This document shows, one piece after another, positions 9,336-17,547 of a stretch of 56,913 nt of DNA (position 1 is its first letter; each line of letters begins with the position of its first letter). The stretch lies in assembly GCA_016932235.1 (NCBI GenBank), contig JAFGDF010000076.1:1-56913 (forward strand), in the 5' to 3' direction. The notes beneath the pieces were generated by a model that saw only the letters and a list, made by a program, of their open reading frames with translations, had not been told where the DNA came from and ran no database searches. A program made the translations under genes and the position numbers. This DNA is from Deltaproteobacteria bacterium. GTDB taxonomy: Bacteria > Desulfobacterota > DSM-4660 > Desulfatiglandales > HGW-15.

Positions 9336-9758
9336 TTATCTCCTTCCAGACTCAATGGCGCTTCTCAGCGCCTGAAATTTTTTCGAAAGAAGCTTGGCGG
9401 ACGCTTCAAACAGCAGATTGTTGCGCATCATTTTTGCCATTTCAATATCAAGATTCTGTTCCGATTCTTCATTTGAGCCGGATTCGAGGGTATGAACAGG
9501 AAAAGAACGTCCGCCTGACGCAGGATCCTTGGGAAAATGATTTGGGTCTGTAATCTTGAGTTGAACCCGGCCTTTATCCAATGCCTCTTTTAATTCCCTA
9601 TCAAAACGGAGTTCCCTGTTTTTATAACCCGGAGTATCGGCATTTGCGAGATTAGCGGCTATGACCTGATGGTTGGAACTTCTGAAATCCAGGGCCCTGG
9701 AAAGGATTTTCATTGTCCTGTCCATCATGACGTTTCCTAATGAAGTTTTTATATCCAT
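9336..9758 (-). CDS. flgB: flagellar proximal rod protein FlgB
   Basis: The first gene of the basal-body run, 140 residues. The rod motif reads RSSNHQVIAANLANADTPGY (about residues 26-45). The C-terminal helix NLDIEMAKMMRNNLLFEASA is also conserved. Its start lies about 75 bases downstream of the predicted start of transcription from the sigma-54 promoter at 9842-9857, so flgBC-fliEFG appear to form one sigma-54-dependent transcript. Confidence 0.95.
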   Translation of the reverse strand: MDIKTSLGNVMMDRTMKILSRALDFRSSNHQVIAANLANADTPGYKNRELRFDRELKEALDKGRVQLKITDPNHFPKDPASGGRSFPVHTLESGSNEESEQNLDIEMAKMMRNNLLFEASAKLLSKKFQALRSAIESGRR

Positions 9759-9841
9759 CGCTTGCTTCTCTCAGATACGATTTTTTCGTTCGTTTAAAAA
9801 GTGTGTGCTATATGGCTACTGTATAATCCGGTTTTATTACC

Positions 9842-9857
9842 TGCAAAAGGGATACCA
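9842..9857 (-). promoter_or_regulatory. sigma-54 promoter for flgB operon
   Basis: Read on the minus strand the site is TGGTATCCCTTTTGCA. GG and GC are separated by exactly 10 bases, with a TTGCA -12 block, a near-consensus -24/-12 element. Start of transcription would be near 9830, leaving a leader of about 72 bases before flgB. Enhancer-like dyads lie 60-100 bases upstream. Confidence 0.8.
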
Positions 9858-9915
9858 AAAGTTTGAAAGGATCGCGGATAGCATTCTAGAGTACTGCTGG
9901 ACGTAAGGCATTTTC

Positions 9916-9958
9916 GTCACTGGATTGACGATGAAATGTGTTTTGTCGAAAAATTGAC
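9916..9958. promoter_or_regulatory. putative enhancer (UAS) dyads upstream of flgB
   Basis: Two dyads of form GTC-N8-GAC occur, GTCACTGGATTGAC at 9916-9929 and GTCGAAAAATTGAC at 9945-9958, with centres 29 bases apart. A third member, GTCAAAAAGTTGAC, sits at 14620 between two other sigma-54 promoters. Distance to the flgB -24 element fits an NtrC-type activator, most simply the product of the gene immediately upstream. Confidence 0.55.
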
Positions 9959-9960
9959 AT

Positions 9961-11328
9961 TCATTGGTTTTCCATCTCGGCCTTGTACTCATTCAATTTA
10001 TTCCTTAATGTCCTTATGCTGATGCCCAATGCCTTTGCCGCATGCGTCCGATTGCCTTCATGATCGTCAAGCGCCCGGAAAATCATCTTTTTTTCTATCT
10101 CCTTTAGTGGAACAATTCCATTGCCTGCTATATCAACGTGCTCGGGTCTGTTTCCGGGATTGCAGATCATTTCAAGATCCGCGGCCTGAACAAGCTCGGA
10201 GTCAATGAGAAGCGCGGTTCTCTCCATTAGGTTTTCAAACTCTCTGACATTGCCGGGCCAATTTTTTCTTTTCAAGAAATCAATTGCATCATGGGATAGC
10301 TTTTTTATGGGCGCATCATTGCGCGCGCAATATTTCTTGAGGAATAAATCAGCGAGCGGAACGATATCGTCTGGTCTTTGTCTTAATGGCGGCAGTTCGA
10401 TGGGAACGACATTCAGGCGATAAAAAAGATCAAGCCTGAAATTACCGTTCTTCGTTTCAGACTCCAGGTCCCTGTTCGTTGTAGCGATCACGCGAACATC
10501 GACTGGGAGGGAGCGTTCTCCACCCACTCTGTCTATCTCTCTTTCCTGCAGGACGCGGAGAAGTTTGGCCTGAATGGACGGCGTTGTTTCACTTATCTCA
10601 TCAAGCAATATAGTGCCGTTATTGGCAAGCTCGAATTTCCCTTTTTTTCGGCTGATTGCGCCCGTAAAGGCTCCTTTCTCATGACCGAAAAGCTCGCTTT
10701 CAAGCAGATTTTCAGGAAGCGCGGCACAATTAACGGCAACGAAAGGCCCGCTTTTCCTGTCGCTGCAGGCATGGATAAATTTAGCAACAACTTCTTTGCC
10801 GACACCTGTTTCACCTGTGATGAGTACCGTTGAAAGGCTGGATGATATTTTTTCAGCCAGTTTCAGAACTTTTAACATCGAACTATGGGCGGCGACAGGC
10901 CTATGCTGATCACTGATTCTTGTGGATCTGAATGGTTGGGATGCCAGAGGGATGCAGGGGTATTTCAATGTCTTCTCGAGTATACTCCATAGATACTCGG
11001 TGGAGATGCTTTCCGTTATATATTCCGAAGCACCGGATTTTATGGCATTTATCGCGTCTTCAATGCTGGGCTGGCTGCTGATGAATATCACGGGAAGCCC
11101 CGGGTGTTTTTTCTTAATTTCACGCAGCCCGGAGAATATTGACTCTGCGTTTCCATTTATCTGGCCCACCCAGAGACTGGGGGAAAGATCCAGTATCTTG
11201 CCTGGCATGTTATCGTCCGTGTCAGTGAGCAATACCCTGTATCCCATGTTTTCCAAACGCTTCCACAGGTCCTTAGGGAGTGAAAAACTGGTGGCTGTCC
11301 ACAGGATATTCTTTATATTATTAGACAT
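9961..11328 (-). CDS. sigma-54-dependent transcriptional activator with degenerate receiver (flagellar regulator)
   Basis: A 455-residue NtrC-family activator. Residues 1-125 have the size and pattern of a receiver domain. However, the position expected for the phospho-accepting Asp reads SLW (about 51-53), the acidic pair is absent, and the usual KP pair reads ES in YITESIS. The AAA+ domain is intact: Walker A GETGVGKE (172-179), sigma-54 contact loop GAFTGA (219-224), Walker B TILLDE (239-244). A Fis-type helix-turn-helix closes the protein (HAAKALGISIRTLRNKL). It lies 8 bases after the TPR gene and just upstream of flgB, so it is the likely activator of the three sigma-54 promoters here. 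It is comparable in role to FleQ/FlrC, and activity is probably controlled by something other than phosphorylation. Confidence 0.9.
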   Translation of the reverse strand: MSNNIKNILWTATSFSLPKDLWKRLENMGYRVLLTDTDDNMPGKILDLSPSLWVGQINGNAESIFSGLREIKKKHPGLPVIFISSQPSIEDAINAIKSGASEYITESISTEYLWSILEKTLKYPCIPLASQPFRSTRISDQHRPVAAHSSMLKVLKLAEKISSSLSTVLITGETGVGKEVVAKFIHACSDRKSGPFVAVNCAALPENLLESELFGHEKGAFTGAISRKKGKFELANNGTILLDEISETTPSIQAKLLRVLQEREIDRVGGERSLPVDVRVIATTNRDLESETKNGNFRLDLFYRLNVVPIELPPLRQRPDDIVPLADLFLKKYCARNDAPIKKLSHDAIDFLKRKNWPGNVREFENLMERTALLIDSELVQAADLEMICNPGNRPEHVDIAGNGIVPLKEIEKKMIFRALDDHEGNRTHAAKALGISIRTLRNKLNEYKAEMENQ

Positions 11329-11336
11329 GAGATGAA

Positions 11337-14306
11337 TTAATCTCCTGATTTTTTTCCGATGGACAGTCTGTCCATTTGTTCTTTCAGCGAGAGGGCTCCC
11401 ATCCTTATTTGAGCCTTCCGCTGGTTTATTTCATCCGCTTCTTCAGCAATTTCGATTAAGATGGGTTCGGCTTTCATTCTTTCCCCAGCTCCCAGATATG
11501 ATAGGGCCAGTATGAACCTTGTCTCCCAGTATTCTTTTCTTTCAGGGCCGAATCCGAGCTCAAAAGCGCGTTCGAATGAGTCGGCAGCACTCCCGAAATC
11601 CCTCTCGCGGTGTGAAATATTTCCGAGTTCAATATGCGCCATTTGGAGAAAATCTTCATTAATCCCGGCCGCCTCGGCAAGTGATATTCCTTTCAAAAGG
11701 CAGGCCTTAGCTTCTTTATCTTTCTTTTTCGTGATAAGAATTTTCCCGGTATTTATGCAGACCTTCGCTATTTCAGCTTCTGCAAGTATTCCCGGCTGTT
11801 TCAACAGGGACTGATACAGGCTGTAAGCATCATCGAGCATTTCCTCTTCCAGGTATATGTCGGCAAGCATTTGTGTCATCCTGTGCCTGCCGCTATTCTC
11901 AGGAGTTTTATCCCTGTTTGTTTCAAGCAGCTTACGGGCCTTATGTCTCTCGTTCTGGGAAATGTAGGCCACGGCCATTTCAATAAAGAGATTCCCTCTT
12001 TTCGCGTCGTCAAGATCATAGGGTTTTATCGTGAAAAGAATAGATGCGGCCTTTGCGTATCGCTGCCGGATATTATATGCCTTTCCGACAAGGAGAAGGA
12101 TTTCAGGGTTAATATTGTCTTTAAGCATGGACCCTATAGACTCGTAGAGGTCGAGCAACTCCTGATAATTTTTTCCTTCATACAAACGACTTAATTCCAT
12201 TTCGGATGACTTATAATAAAGCCGCCTCGCGTTTTCTCTGGTGTCGGTTTTAACCGGTTTACGGATAAGCCCGGAAAGAGTCTCCAGGACATCCTGATGG
12301 CGGTCTTTCTCATAGAGGTGGTAGCCTTTTTCCAGTATTGCCAGATCGCCCAAGGGTTCATTGTTTTTTTCAGCCTGAAGGCTTTCGAAAATTCGGATAT
12401 CGGAAAGGTAATTCGCAAGACGCAGTTTGGCTATTGCCGCTCCTTCACTGCCCGGATAATAATCGAGAACCATCCTGTAATATTTTTCCGCGGTTACCTC
12501 CTGTTTCTGATGGTGGTATGTATCCCCTATGCGTGCGAGAAGAAGATCAATGGATTCCGGTTGATCTCCAATGTTCAAGGCTTTAAACAGATACTCCCTG
12601 GCAATGTCATATTTTTTAAGGTAAAGACAATTTTTCGCTGAAAGAAGGAGGTATTCAGGATATTCAAGATGGAAGCCGGCGGAGGCTCCTTCGATTTCCA
12701 TTATTTTTTGTTGGGCCTCTTCGTAGAGTCCCATGGTATGATAGTAGCCGGCGATCCAGAAAAGTGCCTCCGTCACATGCTCGGAATCCTCAAATTTATC
12801 TAGGATGCTCTTGAAGTCGTTCACCGCCTTTTCCATTTGATCCATCAGCAAATAGATCTTGCCCCTGGTTAAATAGGCGAGGGGAACATAATCCGCCCTT
12901 CCCATTTTGTTTATTACCATGTTTAGGAGACCTATAGCCGCATGGTTGTTTCCTTCTTCAGCATCCACCTGTGCCATTTTTATATATGACCACGCGGATT
13001 GTTCCGAACCTGGAAAGCGGTCCACGGCATGTTTATAGCTTTGAATCACCTGGCCGGACAGTTCCCTTTTGCCGCTTTTCCACATTTTATAATAGAGGTC
13101 GGCCCTCAAAAACAATATCTCCTCAATCAGGACTGATTCTGGAAATTTCTCTATAAATTCTTCAGCCAGCAGTACTCCCTTATCAAAATCATTGATTTCC
13201 AATGCCTGCTTTATACGGCCAAAGAGGAACGCTTCCTGCGGCCTTAAGCCGCTTACTGATCTGATCTCATGGTTATTTCCGGTGATTTCCTCATGCAACC
13301 GCGGTCGCATCCTGAAGATATCGTGGTCTTGTCCCTCAGGGCAGGGTTGATGATTTTCAGGATAGGATATCTCAATTTTCTCGCGTTTAGGAATTTGCAT
13401 CCTGATCTTATTTGAGGACTCCTGCAGAATATCCCTCTCAATTGATCCACCCTCCTCATTTGTAGAAACCATTGGTTCTTCGGCATATCGGCCTTCATTG
13501 ATATCGGGGCAGGCCCCTTCAGCAATAGGAAGCGAAACCGGTTTAAGCAGGAGGCCGTTATCCTCAGGTTTGGACGCCGCCGAAAAAAGATCGAGAACCA
13601 TTCTGTTTCCTATATCCACCCAGAAGACGCTTACATGATCAAGACCTGATTCAAACTTTAGATCCAGATTCGTTTTACCGTGTGCTGTCATATTAATAAG
13701 CAGCTCATCCAGTCCTTTTAAAGGGCCGTATTTTTCCCTTTCAGTGGAAAGGTATTCAGCGTCCAGTTCCATTGTTATCATTTTAGGATCATGGAATATC
13801 ATCTTCCATGAGGGTCTTTTGCTGATATTCATAACCATCCGCGTGGCGTTATCCGTGAATCCGAATCTGATGTTTTTCAGCGTTGTCTTTAATGAGTGGT
13901 TTCTGTTATCCATCTCTCCGTCTTTTTCCGGGAAGATCACTATGAATAGGAGATTTTCTTCTTCCAACCAGGAACTGTCTATTTTTAAGAAAGGTTTTCC
14001 GGGTTTGATGATGAGCTCAAGGTCGGATTTATCAGATGCCCTTCTTTCTATGGCCTTGTCTTGTATCGGGAATGTGATTTCAGAATTATTGATTATAAGT
14101 TCAAGCATGTCTGCGTTGATCGGCATCAGGCTAAAAGAGGGTCTTTCTTCGAGAAGGATAACCAACTCTACCGAGGTTTCACCAGCGGCCAGTTTCATAT
14201 TCAGGACCCTATTAGATTCGGCGCGTGCGGATGATAAGAGCAATCCAACCAATACTATTGCCGGTATGGAAAGGATTATTCTCTTTTTTAAAGTGTGGAT
14301 ATTCAT
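11337..14306 (-). CDS. secreted AMIN-like and TPR-repeat protein
   Basis: A 989-residue protein with a signal peptide (about 1-29, ending SSARA). It has a beta-rich N-terminal region (about 30-245) resembling AMIN-type domains, a low-complexity linker, then about 600 residues of tetratricopeptide repeats (for example AYLTRGKIYLLMDQMEKAVN and KYYRMVLDYYPGSEGAAIAK). It is probably periplasmic, where AMIN-like domains bind peptidoglycan or secretin partners and TPRs bind proteins. It precedes the sigma-54 activator by 8 bases and has its own sigma-54-like promoter, so it is co-expressed with the flagellar regulon. A role in basal-body assembly through the cell wall or in motility output is inference. 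Confidence 0.75.
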   Translation of the reverse strand: MNIHTLKKRIILSIPAIVLVGLLLSSARAESNRVLNMKLAAGETSVELVILLEERPSFSLMPINADMLELIINNSEITFPIQDKAIERRASDKSDLELIIKPGKPFLKIDSSWLEEENLLFIVIFPEKDGEMDNRNHSLKTTLKNIRFGFTDNATRMVMNISKRPSWKMIFHDPKMITMELDAEYLSTEREKYGPLKGLDELLINMTAHGKTNLDLKFESGLDHVSVFWVDIGNRMVLDLFSAASKPEDNGLLLKPVSLPIAEGACPDINEGRYAEEPMVSTNEEGGSIERDILQESSNKIRMQIPKREKIEISYPENHQPCPEGQDHDIFRMRPRLHEEITGNNHEIRSVSGLRPQEAFLFGRIKQALEINDFDKGVLLAEEFIEKFPESVLIEEILFLRADLYYKMWKSGKRELSGQVIQSYKHAVDRFPGSEQSAWSYIKMAQVDAEEGNNHAAIGLLNMVINKMGRADYVPLAYLTRGKIYLLMDQMEKAVNDFKSILDKFEDSEHVTEALFWIAGYYHTMGLYEEAQQKIMEIEGASAGFHLEYPEYLLLSAKNCLYLKKYDIAREYLFKALNIGDQPESIDLLLARIGDTYHHQKQEVTAEKYYRMVLDYYPGSEGAAIAKLRLANYLSDIRIFESLQAEKNNEPLGDLAILEKGYHLYEKDRHQDVLETLSGLIRKPVKTDTRENARRLYYKSSEMELSRLYEGKNYQELLDLYESIGSMLKDNINPEILLLVGKAYNIRQRYAKAASILFTIKPYDLDDAKRGNLFIEMAVAYISQNERHKARKLLETNRDKTPENSGRHRMTQMLADIYLEEEMLDDAYSLYQSLLKQPGILAEAEIAKVCINTGKILITKKKDKEAKACLLKGISLAEAAGINEDFLQMAHIELGNISHRERDFGSAADSFERAFELGFGPERKEYWETRFILALSYLGAGERMKAEPILIEIAEEADEINQRKAQIRMGALSLKEQMDRLSIGKKSGD

Positions 14307-14487
14307 TTTTCCCGTTTATCCAGAAGGGCCCGAAGCAGGAAAATGATTTGTTTCCGCGTTATTTTTCCTGACGGTTTTGACTTTTTCATATGATCTCTCC
14401 ACTACTCCGAAATCAGTATCGTGTCTGAAATTGTTCCGGCAACCGCCTTGATGAGAAGGATGAATAAGGAACTACGTCAAGAACGAA

Positions 14488-14503
14488 AGCATATCTCATG
14501 CCA
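14488..14503 (-). promoter_or_regulatory. candidate sigma-54 promoter for TPR-activator genes
   Basis: On the minus strand the site reads TGGCATGAGATATGCT, with 10 bases between GG and GC. It differs from consensus at the last base of TGGCAC and the first base of TTGC. The leader to the TPR gene would be about 170 bases. A GTC-N8-GAC dyad lies about 117 bases upstream. Confidence 0.55.
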
Positions 14504-14619
14504 TCTTTTCTGTTCCAAATAAAATGATATATTACAGGAGGTTATGCCTAACTGAGCGAACGCAGCCGGGATTCGGCGTATGAAAGCCTGTGTTCGGTAT
14601 TTGACGTTTATGGTTGGCA

Positions 14620-14633
14620 GTCAAAAAGTTGAC
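14620..14633. promoter_or_regulatory. putative shared enhancer dyad
   Basis: GTCAAAAAGTTGAC matches the two dyads upstream of flgB (GTC and TTGAC blocks identical to the 9945 site). It lies roughly midway between the divergent sigma-54 promoters at 14488 and 14744, about 110-117 bases from each, as expected for one activator site serving both. Confidence 0.5.
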
Positions 14634-14743
14634 AATATTATTGGGGACATATTGCTAAACAATAATTATTGACCGGCCATATAATTCTTGATCATCATCC
14701 CTGTCTGATCATGAAATAGGGCAATGAAAAGCATCCTGTTCTC

Positions 14744-14759
14744 TGGCACCATATTTGCT
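14744..14759 (+). promoter_or_regulatory. sigma-54 promoter for FliT/FlgN-like gene
   Basis: TGGCACCATATTTGCT is a full match to the -24/-12 consensus with the invariant 10-base spacing. Transcription would start near 14770. This rules out translation from the upstream ATG at 14724 and supports the GTG at 14799. Confidence 0.85.
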
Positions 14760-14798
14760 CTGAAGGTTACGAGAAAATGTAAAGGAGAAATAGGCACA

Positions 14799-15215
14799 GT
14801 GAAAAGAGATGAGCTGTTGTTAAAAAATCATGAATTGTTCGTCATGATGGATGAGATTGCGAAAATGCAGGAGAAGGTGACCCGCGGGGACGATATTAAC
14901 GCTTTTTTAGAGCTAATTGAAAAAAGGAGGAGACTACAAAGGGACATATCCTCAAACATAAGGGATTATAACAAAGAGAAGACCAGTAATGCATCCGACG
15001 GTGATGATGAAAAGGGATTAAAAAGACTTACAGAGGCGATATCTGAAGTGATTGATTCCATCAGGGAGTCTGACCAGAGGATCGAGGAGATCATTTTAAA
15101 AAAAAAGGATATCCTGGTCTCTGAGATTAAGGAGTTTCGTAAAGGTCAGAAGGCCTTGAAAGGTTATGAGGGAAATCGCGGCAAAAACCCGCGATTCATG
15201 GATAGACTCGGATAA
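14799..15215 (+). CDS. FliT/FlgN-like flagellar chaperone
   Basis: A 138-residue all-helical, highly charged protein. GTG 14799 is chosen because AAAGGAGAA lies just upstream and because the sigma-54 promoter at 14744 excludes the longer frame. The pattern FLELIEKRRRLQRDI followed by a long helix and a C-terminal EFRKGQKALKGY resembles FliT/FlgN-type export chaperones of deltaproteobacteria. These hold hook-filament or cap subunits unfolded before export. Similarity is by pattern only. Divergent placement from the flagellar block and the sigma-54 promoter support a flagellar role. Confidence 0.6.
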   Translation: MKRDELLLKNHELFVMMDEIAKMQEKVTRGDDINAFLELIEKRRRLQRDISSNIRDYNKEKTSNASDGDDEKGLKRLTEAISEVIDSIRESDQRIEEIILKKKDILVSEIKEFRKGQKALKGYEGNRGKNPRFMDRLG

Positions 15216-15223
15216 CCTTCTGC

Positions 15224-15757
15224 ATGATCTGTAATGAAATGAAGCGAAAGGGCGAGAAAAGAAGGCGAACCTCCATTATGCTCAGGGGAAAGACGAATCT
15301 GCTTATAGACTGTGGTCCTGATATAGCGGTTCAATTGTCCGCATGTGGCGCGGGAAAACCGGACGCTATTCTCATAACTCATGAACATGGTGATCATTTC
15401 CTCGGGATGGATGAACTTGTTTCATACAGAAGAAACACACCGGCCGAATTTTACCAGCCCATAAAGGTTTATTCCACAAAAAAGAGCTGGCAGGTTATAG
15501 GGAATACATTCGGCTATCTGGGGGAAATTGGTGTTATTGAAATCCATGAGGTTGATGCTGGCCGGGCTTACAAAATAGGAGAGTTTGAGGCCATACCCTT
15601 CAAGACGGAACATGGGGAATTGGCTTCCGGTTCAGTCGGGTATATAATCAAGACCATCGGTAGTGACGGGGAAAAAGTAAAATTGGGATATACCTCTGAT
15701 TTCGGATTGTCATATAAGGTTACGGTCGCCTATGATTATCTTCGAAGGGCCATCTAA
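15224..15757 (+). pseudogene. metallo-beta-lactamase-fold hydrolase, truncated
   Basis: The frame carries the zinc motif THEHGDH (near residue 52), the preceding TNLLIDCGPD strand and a later TEHGE, typical of PhnP-like metal-dependent hydrolases. Two parts are missing. The first strand and glycine-rich loop are lost: just before the first ATG the frame reads ITFCMICNE, as if about 15 codons after ITF had been deleted, and a TAG at 15203 closes the frame upstream. The C-terminal third stops at the TAA contributed by the hairpin repeat beginning at 15755. Loss of the last metal ligand region should inactivate it. A short functional variant cannot be excluded. Confidence 0.6.
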
Positions 15758-15785
15758 CAGTCTGTCGGACTTTGTCCGGCAGTCT
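15755..15785. repeat. GTCGG hairpin repeat, single copy
   Basis: Stem AGTCTGTCGGAC (15759-15770) pairs with GTCCGGCAGTCT (15774-15785) with one mismatch and one G-T pair. It has the family core GTCGG and an adjacent TAA that ends the metallo-hydrolase frame. Confidence 0.65.
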
Positions 15786-15965
15786 TCCCCAAAATCCACC
15801 ATCAAATCTAAGACAATATAGTAATGGGGCTGGATTTTGGCATAACCCTGGCCACCAGCGAGGTGCCAGATGCAAGCGACGCCGCCGGGCGAAAAAAAAG
15901 CCCGGATTGAACGATAAGGAAACTTCATCATTCACGAAGGGCCTACAGGCCTTTATTGAATGTGG

Positions 15966-16036
15966 ATTCCCCGGTCGAGCCGGGGAATGACAGGTGAAAA
16001 GAAAGATTTTGTCATTCTGCGACATGACCGCAGAAT
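15966..16036. repeat. pair of REP-like hairpins
   Basis: ATTCCCCGG (15966-15974) pairs with CCGGGGAAT (15980-15988). ATTCTGCG (16014-16021) pairs with CGCAGAAT (16029-16036). Both are followed or preceded by ATGAC/GTCATT tags. The GGATTCC...GGAATGAC form is a widespread intergenic repeat in deltaproteobacteria; a related pair occurs at 22419-22530. Confidence 0.6.
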
Positions 16037-16162
16037 CCACACATGAAAAGTGAAGTTTCATAAGAGGCGCCAAGGAGCGACGACTGAGGCGCATAAGTAA
16101 TACGCCGCAAGTCTGTCGAGAGCCTCCAGGTCGAACGAAAGAAGCGATCGCAGGCAACGCAG

Positions 16163-16201
16163 CCCTTCGACTCCGCTCAGGGCCATGAGCCTGTCGAATG
16201 G
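16163..16201. repeat. CCCTTCGAC-type imperfect palindrome
   Basis: CCCTTCGACTCCGCTCAGGG (16163-16182), then CCATGAGCCTGTCGAATGG, forms an imperfect inverted repeat of a type common in intergenic DNA of many proteobacteria. It has no coding role. Confidence 0.5.
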
Positions 16202-16387
16202 CAAATGGTGCCTTGATGGTGGATCAGGGCTTCCAGAAAACAATTGACAGGGGTATCAGCCTGGAGCTATATAATAATATGCTATGATCCCATTCACTGA
16301 TCCTTTCCGGGATCAGTGAATGGGGGCAATTGAAACCTGGAATTTAAAGATTGAACTTGTTAAAATCAAATATTCTCTTAGATTTTT

Positions 16388-16424
16388 CCGGCGGTATATC
16401 GGGTAAAGTCCGACGGACTGCCGG
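16388..16424. repeat. GTCGG hairpin repeat, degenerate copy
   Basis: CCGGCGGTATATCGG (16388-16402) faces CCGACGGACTGCCGG (16410-16424) across a 7-base loop, pairing at 11 of 15 positions. The right arm is typical of the family and the left arm has decayed. It lies 49 bases upstream of purM, so it could affect the purM leader. Confidence 0.55.
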
Positions 16425-16472
16425 TGGAAGAGAAAATTTATATTACCAACTCTTTATTTACCGGTATCAGAA

Positions 16473-17528
16473 ATGACAAAAAAAAGCGCAAAAGGCAGAT
16501 ATGCCGAGGCGGGTGTGGATATAGATGCGGGAAACCGCATGGTTGATCTTATAAAACCCATCGTAAGCGAGACTTTTACTTCAGGCGTTATAACGGATAT
16601 AGGCGGGTTTGCAGGGTTATATTCTCTCAATGTCCATGGTATGAAGAATCCCGTTCTGGCCACATCAACCGATGGAGTAGGAACAAAACTTAAGATTGCG
16701 TTTATGATGGACAAACACGATACCGTGGGTATCGACCTTGTGGCCATGTGTGTGAATGACATAATAGTACAGGGTGCTGTGCCACTATTCATGCTTGATT
16801 ATATTTCAATGGGAAAACTTGATGAACGGAAGGCAGTAGAAATAATAAAGGGTATTGTCCATGGATGTAAGGATGCGAGATGCTCCTTGATTGGTGGCGA
16901 AACAGCCGAAATGCCCGGTTTTTATGCCGATGGTGAATATGATCTCGCAGGTTTCGTGGTGGGTCTGGTGGATAACCAACAAATCCTGGATGGTTCGGAG
17001 ATCGCGGTCGGACATCGATTGATAGGCATAGGTTCCAGCGGGTTGCATAGCAACGGGTATTCACTTGTGAGGAAGGTTTTCTTCGAAGAACTGAAGATGT
17101 CTGTAGATGATCATGTGGATGAATTCGGTCGCACCCTTGGGGAAGAACTTCTTGAGCCCACGAAAATATATGCCAGGACGGTAACCAACCTGTGCCGTGA
17201 CTTCAAAATATACGGAATTTCCCATATCACAGGTGGAGGACTGACGGATAATTTGCCCAGGATATTGCCAAAGCAGTGCAAGGCTGTTATCGATAGATCG
17301 AGCTGGTCGATTCCTCCGGTATTTCAATACCTGCAGACAGTGGCAAAAATTCCGGTTGATGATATGATGAGGACTTTCAATAACGGTCTCGGACTGATTA
17401 TTGTAGTGGACGACAGGGACACTGGTGAAATACTTCTTCGTCTGAAAGCAATGGAGGATACAGCCTATCTGATCGGTTATATTGAATCCAGGGGCAAAGG
17501 CGAAGTCCCCATTCAATATGCCGGTTAA
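16473..17528 (+). CDS. purM: phosphoribosylformylglycinamidine cyclo-ligase (AIR synthetase)
   Basis: This enzyme closes the imidazole ring in purine synthesis, turning FGAM plus ATP into AIR in the cytosol. The protein is 351 residues, close to the usual 345. The N-terminus SAKGRYAEAGVDIDAGNRMV, the ATP-binding STDGVGTKLK (about residues 70-79) and the GGETAEMPGFY (about 139-149) and HSNGYSLVR (about 192-200) motifs are intact, as is HITGGGLTDNLPR. The start ATG has only a weak ribosome site. tatA follows 19 bases later. Confidence 0.96.
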   Translation: MTKKSAKGRYAEAGVDIDAGNRMVDLIKPIVSETFTSGVITDIGGFAGLYSLNVHGMKNPVLATSTDGVGTKLKIAFMMDKHDTVGIDLVAMCVNDIIVQGAVPLFMLDYISMGKLDERKAVEIIKGIVHGCKDARCSLIGGETAEMPGFYADGEYDLAGFVVGLVDNQQILDGSEIAVGHRLIGIGSSGLHSNGYSLVRKVFFEELKMSVDDHVDEFGRTLGEELLEPTKIYARTVTNLCRDFKIYGISHITGGGLTDNLPRILPKQCKAVIDRSSWSIPPVFQYLQTVAKIPVDDMMRTFNNGLGLIIVVDDRDTGEILLRLKAMEDTAYLIGYIESRGKGEVPIQYAG

Positions 17529-17547
17529 ATTTTTCGTGAAACCGGCC

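Larger units (their letters stand above)
15786..16387. other. gene-free stretch with scattered hairpin repeats
   Basis: About 600 bases without a credible gene. It contains two REP-like hairpins (15966-16036) and a third known-looking repeat (16163-16201), and is bounded by two GTCGG-type hairpins. Composition shifts abruptly within it. It looks like a hotspot where repeats have accumulated between the truncated metallo-hydrolase and purM. Confidence 0.5.

Noticed and set aside
14724..14798. Upstream ATG extension of the FliT/FlgN-like gene
   Set aside because: The sigma-54 promoter at 14744-14759 lies inside it, so transcripts would start after this ATG. GTG 14799 has a good ribosome site.
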